From a virus, in the IMG/VR virus record IMGVR_UViG_3300044684_000035, positions 1-48,585 of that record: a DNA stretch of 48,585 bases, one strand, 5' to 3'. The first letter of the stretch is position 1, and every line of letters begins with the position of its first letter. Shown piece after piece: positions 48,343 through 48,585 of the stretch. The notes under the pieces were generated by a model. That model made no database searches, was not told the DNA's origin, and saw nothing but the letters and a program-made list of their open reading frames with translations. The position numbers were made by a program, and so were the translations under genes.

Positions 48343-48458
48343 TTTTTATTAGTAGGAGCAGGAATCTACTGGCTTAGAAGAAACAGGTAACTGTAGATAT
48401 CGTCGAACCAGCACACTGCCACCGCCGCAACCCCTACCAGACGTTTAGGAAGACTTAA

Positions 48459-48585
48459 ACGACTCTGGGAAGAAAGAATATAAAGGATGAGGTTGTTCTT
48501 TGTTAGGCAATTTTGCCAAGGAGTACATCGCTATGACTCCACTCTATACTACGATCTAGATTAGGGGAGTAGTAATCGAGGATTC
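48459..48585. repeat. Right copy of 127-bp terminal direct repeat
   Basis: Identical to 1-127. It closes the sequence into a circle of 48,458 bp; annotation should count it only once. Confidence 0.9.

Larger units (their letters stand above)
48030..48458 (+). ncRNA. Structured non-coding region, 5' part before the circular junction
   Basis: No gene is seen. The segment continues into positions 1-1651 when the circle is closed. Hairpins include GGACG/CGTCC (48202-48206/48219-48223), a perfect 9-bp stem CCTGACGTG/CACGTCAGG (48231-48239/48259-48267), AGTAG/CTACT (48351-48370) and CGTTT/AAACG across the junction (48442-48461). A tRNA-like element sits at 48273-48342. Confidence 0.5.

Noticed and set aside
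1-48585. CRISPR array, insertion sequence or prophage boundary
   Set aside because: No regularly spaced identical repeats, no transposase and no bacterial flanking genes are present; the window is all phage.

Overview
The window looks like the complete genome of a short-tailed (podovirus-type) lytic phage. The first 127 bases recur exactly at the end (48459-48585), so the unique sequence is 48,458 bp and closes into a circle. There is a full T7-type virion gene set: large terminase, portal, scaffold, HK97-fold capsid, gp11- and gp12-like tail tube proteins, internal virion proteins and tail spikes. There is also a T7-type replication set: family A DNA polymerase, fused primase-helicase, gp2.5-like SSB and a PD-(D/E)XK exonuclease. 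I see no RNA polymerase, integrase, repressor or ligase, so transcription probably depends on the host RNA polymerase. Shine-Dalgarno-like sites (AGGAG, GGAG) precede many genes, and several genes start with TTG or GTG overlapping the previous stop. The host cannot be named from the sequence; a Gram-negative bacterium is likely.

Layout: two divergent arms start near 31.74-31.87 kb and converge at a terminator near 5.87 kb. The minus arm (31739 down to 5936) is the late operon: small genes, terminase, portal, scaffold, capsid, decoration proteins, two tail fibre/spike genes, lysis cassette, tail tube, internal virion proteins. A sigma70-like promoter (TTTACA, 18 bp, TATAAT) sits at its head. 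The plus arm (31867 through the circular junction to 5800) carries a SLOG-family gene, many small unassigned genes (33.4-38.5 kb), two larger orphans (435 and 513 aa), the replication genes (41.5-47.9 kb), and after the junction a phosphoesterase, a Cas4/RecB-like exonuclease, an endonuclease VII-like HNH gene and more small genes.

The most unusual part is the amount of non-coding but strongly structured DNA on the plus arm. The largest block runs from 48030 across the junction to about 1651 (about 2.1 kb). It holds a degenerate tRNA-Ile-like element, many perfect hairpins, T-loop-like hairpins and at least one set of mutually exclusive hairpins. A second block (32599-33470) has a long hairpin closed by a GNRA loop and another alternative pairing. 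A third (about 35690-36111) follows a terminator and a 58-bp tandem repeat. These resemble, in size, genomic setting and tRNA proximity, the large ornate phage RNAs of the GOLLD/ROOL type, but I cannot assign a family without a covariance search. A palindromic motif, ACCTGATAGGTC, recurs upstream of plus-arm genes and just before the third structured block, and may be a phage-specific control site.
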